A DNA stretch of 8,031 nt from an uncultured Bacilli bacterium (lineage in GTDB: Bacteria > Bacillota_I > Bacilli_A > RF39 > UBA660). This document shows positions 5,949 to 8,031 of the stretch, one piece after another. The notes under the pieces are model-generated. The model made no database searches. It saw only the letters and a list, made by a program, of their open reading frames with translations, and was not told the DNA's origin. The DNA is taken from positions 1-8,031 of the forward strand of contig CANRJI010000047.1 in NCBI GenBank assembly GCA_947630885.1, in the 5' to 3' direction. How positions within the stretch are numbered: the stretch's first letter is position 1; each line of letters opens with the position of its first letter. The position numbers were made by a program, and so were the translations under genes.

Positions 5949-7170
5949 AATATTTTTCTAAATTTTGAATAGCTCTCGTCACAATTATTTTACCATATTG
6001 ATAACTAATTCCACCTTGTTGATATGCTATATAAGGAGCGCGAACTGGTCCATCACAAGATAATTCAATTGAGCTACCTTGTGTAAAACTTCCTGATGCC
6101 ATAATTATTTTATCTTCGTAACCAGGCATATCTGAAGGCTCAATGATAGCATTTGAGTCTATTTTAGAATTGGACTGAATATTACGGACATAGGAAATTA
6201 ATTTTTTACTATCCCGAAAAATGATATTTTGAACAATGTCTACTCTCTCATCATTGTATTTAGGACTTACTTCATAACCTAATTTTTCAAATAAATAAGC
6301 AGTATATATAGACGTCTTTAAAGCATTTGCAACAATCATCGGAGCAAAGTATAAGCCTTTTAAAATGTTAATATTTTGATTTAGTGATGGTCCAACTTCA
6401 CTACCTTGACCAGGAACGTTTAATCTTTCCGCGGCAAGTTCAACTAGATCTTTCTTGCCAACGATGTAACCTCCATTCAAAGCAATAGCACCACCTAAAT
6501 TTTTGATAAGTGACCCTACGCAAACGTCGACACCAACTTCAGTAGGCTCTTTCTTACTAACTAATTCACAGTAGCAATTGTCGACCATTATAATAACTTC
6601 CTTATTGACACTTCTAATTGCTTTTACAACTTTCTCAATCTTATCTATGCTTAAACTTTCTCTCGTGCTATAGCCTTTACTTCTTTGAATGGCTACTAAG
6701 CGAATATTATCTTTTGATAATGTTTCTTTAATAAAGTCATAATTAAAATCATTATCTACTAAATCTATTTGTTTATAGTTGACATCAAAAGATTTTAAAG
6801 ATGATTTATTATCATTGAAACCGATAACAGAATCTAATGTATCATATGGTTTTCCGGAAATAGATAGCATTGTATCTCCAGGCCTTAAAAGAGCAAAAAG
6901 ACAAGTCGCAATAGCGTGAGTTCCCGAAATAAACTGACTTCTGACAAGAGCAACTTCAGTTTTAAAGATATTTGCATACACTCTTTCTATTTTATCTCTT
7001 CCAGTATCGTTATAACCGTATCCAGTCGTACCACTTAAATCACTTTCACATATTTCATTTGCAATAAAAGCGTCTAAAACTTTACGACTATTATATTCTT
7101 CGATTTCATCTATTTTTTGATATTCTTTATCTAAATCTTCACGAGAAGATGCTATAATTTTTTCTAACAT
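5947..7170 (-). CDS. ynbB: PLP-dependent methionine gamma-lyase/aluminium-resistance family protein (YnbB-like)
   Basis: The 407-residue product belongs to the fold-type I PLP enzymes annotated as 'methionine gamma-lyase family' or 'aluminium resistance protein', with YnbB of Bacillus subtilis as a member. Family hallmarks are GTTGYGYNDTGRDKIERVYA near 47-66, SGTHAIATCLFALLRPGD near 82-99, the cofactor-contacting D197 (IIMVDNCYCE) and the probable Schiff-base lysine K223 (GSLIKNLGGA). The C-terminal part has SCDGPVRAPYIAYQQGG. The length is normal and all key residues are present, so it should be active. The substrate is not established for the family; cleavage of a sulfur amino acid is a name-based guess. 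The start codon lies inside the end of the SDR gene (7-nt overlap) with an ideal ribosome site. In Bacillota this gene often lies in the mutS-mutL-miaA-hfq-hflX-ynbB region, consistent with mutS nearby. The native activity is uncertain; the family call is firm. Confidence 0.93.
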   Translation of the reverse strand: MLEKIIASSREDLDKEYQKIDEIEEYNSRKVLDAFIANEICESDLSGTTGYGYNDTGRDKIERVYANIFKTEVALVRSQFISGTHAIATCLFALLRPGDTMLSISGKPYDTLDSVIGFNDNKSSLKSFDVNYKQIDLVDNDFNYDFIKETLSKDNIRLVAIQRSKGYSTRESLSIDKIEKVVKAIRSVNKEVIIMVDNCYCELVSKKEPTEVGVDVCVGSLIKNLGGAIALNGGYIVGKKDLVELAAERLNVPGQGSEVGPSLNQNINILKGLYFAPMIVANALKTSIYTAYLFEKLGYEVSPKYNDERVDIVQNIIFRDSKKLISYVRNIQSNSKIDSNAIIEPSDMPGYEDKIIMASGSFTQGSSIELSCDGPVRAPYIAYQQGGISYQYGKIIVTRAIQNLEKY

Positions 7171-7895
7171 TTTTTACCTCCATCAATTCTAATGATACTA
7201 TTATTAATATATGATGCTTCATCACTTGCTAAAAATTTAACAAGATTTGCAACTTCCATAGGCTCACCAAATCTTCCTAGAAGAATTTTAGATTTTTCTT
7301 CTTGAATAAATGTTTCATCTAAATCTTTATTCATTTTAGTATTAATCCAGCCCGGACAAATAGTGTTAACTCTAACATAAGGTGCTAAATAATTGGCTAA
7401 ATTAGTAGATAAAGAAATTAATCCTGCCTTTGATGCGTCGTAATCTAAACTTTCAGGATATGTAGTATCAATTCCATTTGTTGAACTAATATTAATGATT
7501 ACCCCTTCTTTTCTCTCTTTCATTTTAAGGCCTATTTTCTGACTTAGTAAAAATGGGGCAATAAGATTAACTTCAAGGGTTTTAATAAAGTTTTTCTTAT
7601 TTTTATCTTCAAATAATGTATCGATAGCAAGCCCAGCATTATTAACAAGGAGGTCTATGTGGTCATACCTATCATTTATTATTTTTAACATATTTTCTAT
7701 TTCTTCTTCACTCTCTAAATTGCATTTGACTATTAAAGTATCACGATTATAAAGCGAATCTATTTTTTCTTTTAATTTAAGAGCGTCATTATAACTTTCA
7801 TTATAATGAAGTATTACTTCATAATTTGAAGCTAATGTTTTAGCTATTTCTCTTCCTATTCCTGAGGAAGAACCTGTAACTAAAGCTATTTTCAT
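7164..7895 (-). CDS. Short-chain dehydrogenase/reductase, FabG-like
   Basis: A 243-residue classical SDR, a cytosolic NAD(P)-dependent oxidoreductase. The Rossmann glycine motif is TGSSSGIG (7-14), the structural motif NNAG is at 85-88, and the catalytic tetrad is N110, S138, Y152 and K156 (YDASK). CPGWINT follows in the substrate/cofactor region, and the C-terminal IDGG motif is typical of FabG-type enzymes. Length and motifs match 3-oxoacyl-ACP reductase, but FabG-like SDRs act on many substrates, and no fatty-acid synthesis genes are beside it, so the substrate is open. The ATG at 7895 follows AGAAGG with 6 nt spacing. As the first gene of a two-gene unit that overlaps a PLP enzyme, it may act on a carbonyl or hydroxyl compound in the same pathway; that is inference from coupling only. 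Confidence 0.92.
   Translation of the reverse strand: MKIALVTGSSSGIGREIAKTLASNYEVILHYNESYNDALKLKEKIDSLYNRDTLIVKCNLESEEEIENMLKIINDRYDHIDLLVNNAGLAIDTLFEDKNKKNFIKTLEVNLIAPFLLSQKIGLKMKERKEGVIINISSTNGIDTTYPESLDYDASKAGLISLSTNLANYLAPYVRVNTICPGWINTKMNKDLDETFIQEEKSKILLGRFGEPMEVANLVKFLASDEASYINNSIIRIDGGKKC
7177..7181 (-). promoter_or_regulatory. Ribosome site for the YnbB-like gene embedded in the SDR gene
   Basis: GGAGG is read from the Gly-Gly codons (IDGGKKC end) of the SDR gene and stands 6 nt before the ATG at 7170. The SDR stop (TAG, 7164-7166) comes after that ATG, so termination and initiation overlap. This fixes the start choice and points to tight translational coupling. Confidence 0.8.
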
Positions 7896-7918
7896 AGTAT
7901 TCCTTCTTTCACTAAGGT

Positions 7919-7947
7919 ATTATATCACGTTTTTCATTTTTTTAGAA
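7919..7947 (-). promoter_or_regulatory. Extended -10 promoter of the SDR-YnbB unit
   Basis: Minus strand: perfect -10 TATAAT (7919-7924) preceded by TGA, giving the extended TGnTATAAT form. The -35 at 17 nt spacing (TTCTAA, 7942-7947) is poor, which the extended -10 can compensate for. The predicted start is near 7912, so the leader is about 17 nt and just includes the ribosome site. Confidence 0.65.
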
Positions 7948-7985
7948 TAAAAGGCTGTTAAGATTTTTTAAAAATGTCAGTTTTA

Positions 7986-8002
7986 CATTTGCTACGCAAA
8001 TG
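7986..8002. repeat. Short perfect inverted repeat near the right edge
   Basis: CATTTGC and GCAAATG form a 7-bp perfect stem around a 3-nt loop. No T run follows on either strand, so it is not a classical terminator. It lies about 40 bp upstream of the SDR promoter and could be a protein-binding site, part of an upstream gene's 3' region, or a dispersed repeat. I cannot choose between these from this window. Confidence 0.45.
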
Positions 8003-8031
8003 AGTTGGTAACAAATAAAGGCAAGCTTTAT

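Noticed and set aside
29..7895. Recoded TGA (Mycoplasma-type code)
   Set aside because: All five genes end in TAA or TAG and read as full-length proteins without needing TGA as a sense codon; the tryptophan codon I inspected is TGG.

Overview
The window is AT-rich and reads as a low-GC Bacillota genome. All five protein genes lie on the minus strand, so transcription runs from high to low coordinates. They have strong Shine-Dalgarno sites, TATAAT-type promoters with short leaders of about 17-21 nt, and TAA or TAG stops. The tryptophan codon inspected (in MutS) is TGG, and all five frames read through as full-length proteins, which fits the standard genetic code. MutS and a YnbB-type PLP enzyme lying near each other is a Bacillota-style neighbourhood. 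I would guess an uncultured gut Bacilli or Erysipelotrichia-like lineage, but the sequence alone does not settle this.

Layout in transcription order (right to left). (1) 8031-7896: leader with a short perfect inverted repeat and an extended -10 promoter. (2) 7895-5947: a two-gene unit, an SDR oxidoreductase overlapping by 7 nt a PLP-dependent 'methionine gamma-lyase/aluminium resistance' protein (YnbB family), closed by a hairpin terminator that contains the second gene's stop codon. (3) 5946-5736: intergenic, with a good promoter. (4) 5735-2983: a two-gene surface unit. The first gene encodes a 751-residue protein with a type IV prepilin signal, a fibronectin-III-like region, three InlB-type repeats and a cysteine-rich C-terminus. 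The second, 11 nt downstream, encodes a 161-residue membrane-anchored protein. (5) 2982-2561: 422 bp without a gene, holding a 191-bp transposon-like element (no transposase) inserted at a palindromic terminator, flanked by perfect 32-bp direct repeats. (6) 2560-29: mutS, with its own promoter.

The SDR/YnbB pair is probably metabolic and translationally coupled. The prepilin/anchor pair looks like a surface adhesin or minor-pilin module, with no pilus assembly genes in view. mutS is housekeeping mismatch repair, and its usual partner mutL may lie just beyond the left edge. The observations I find most worth following are the small mobile element that seems to have landed on a terminator hairpin, and the large 24-cysteine prepilin-adhesin fusion.
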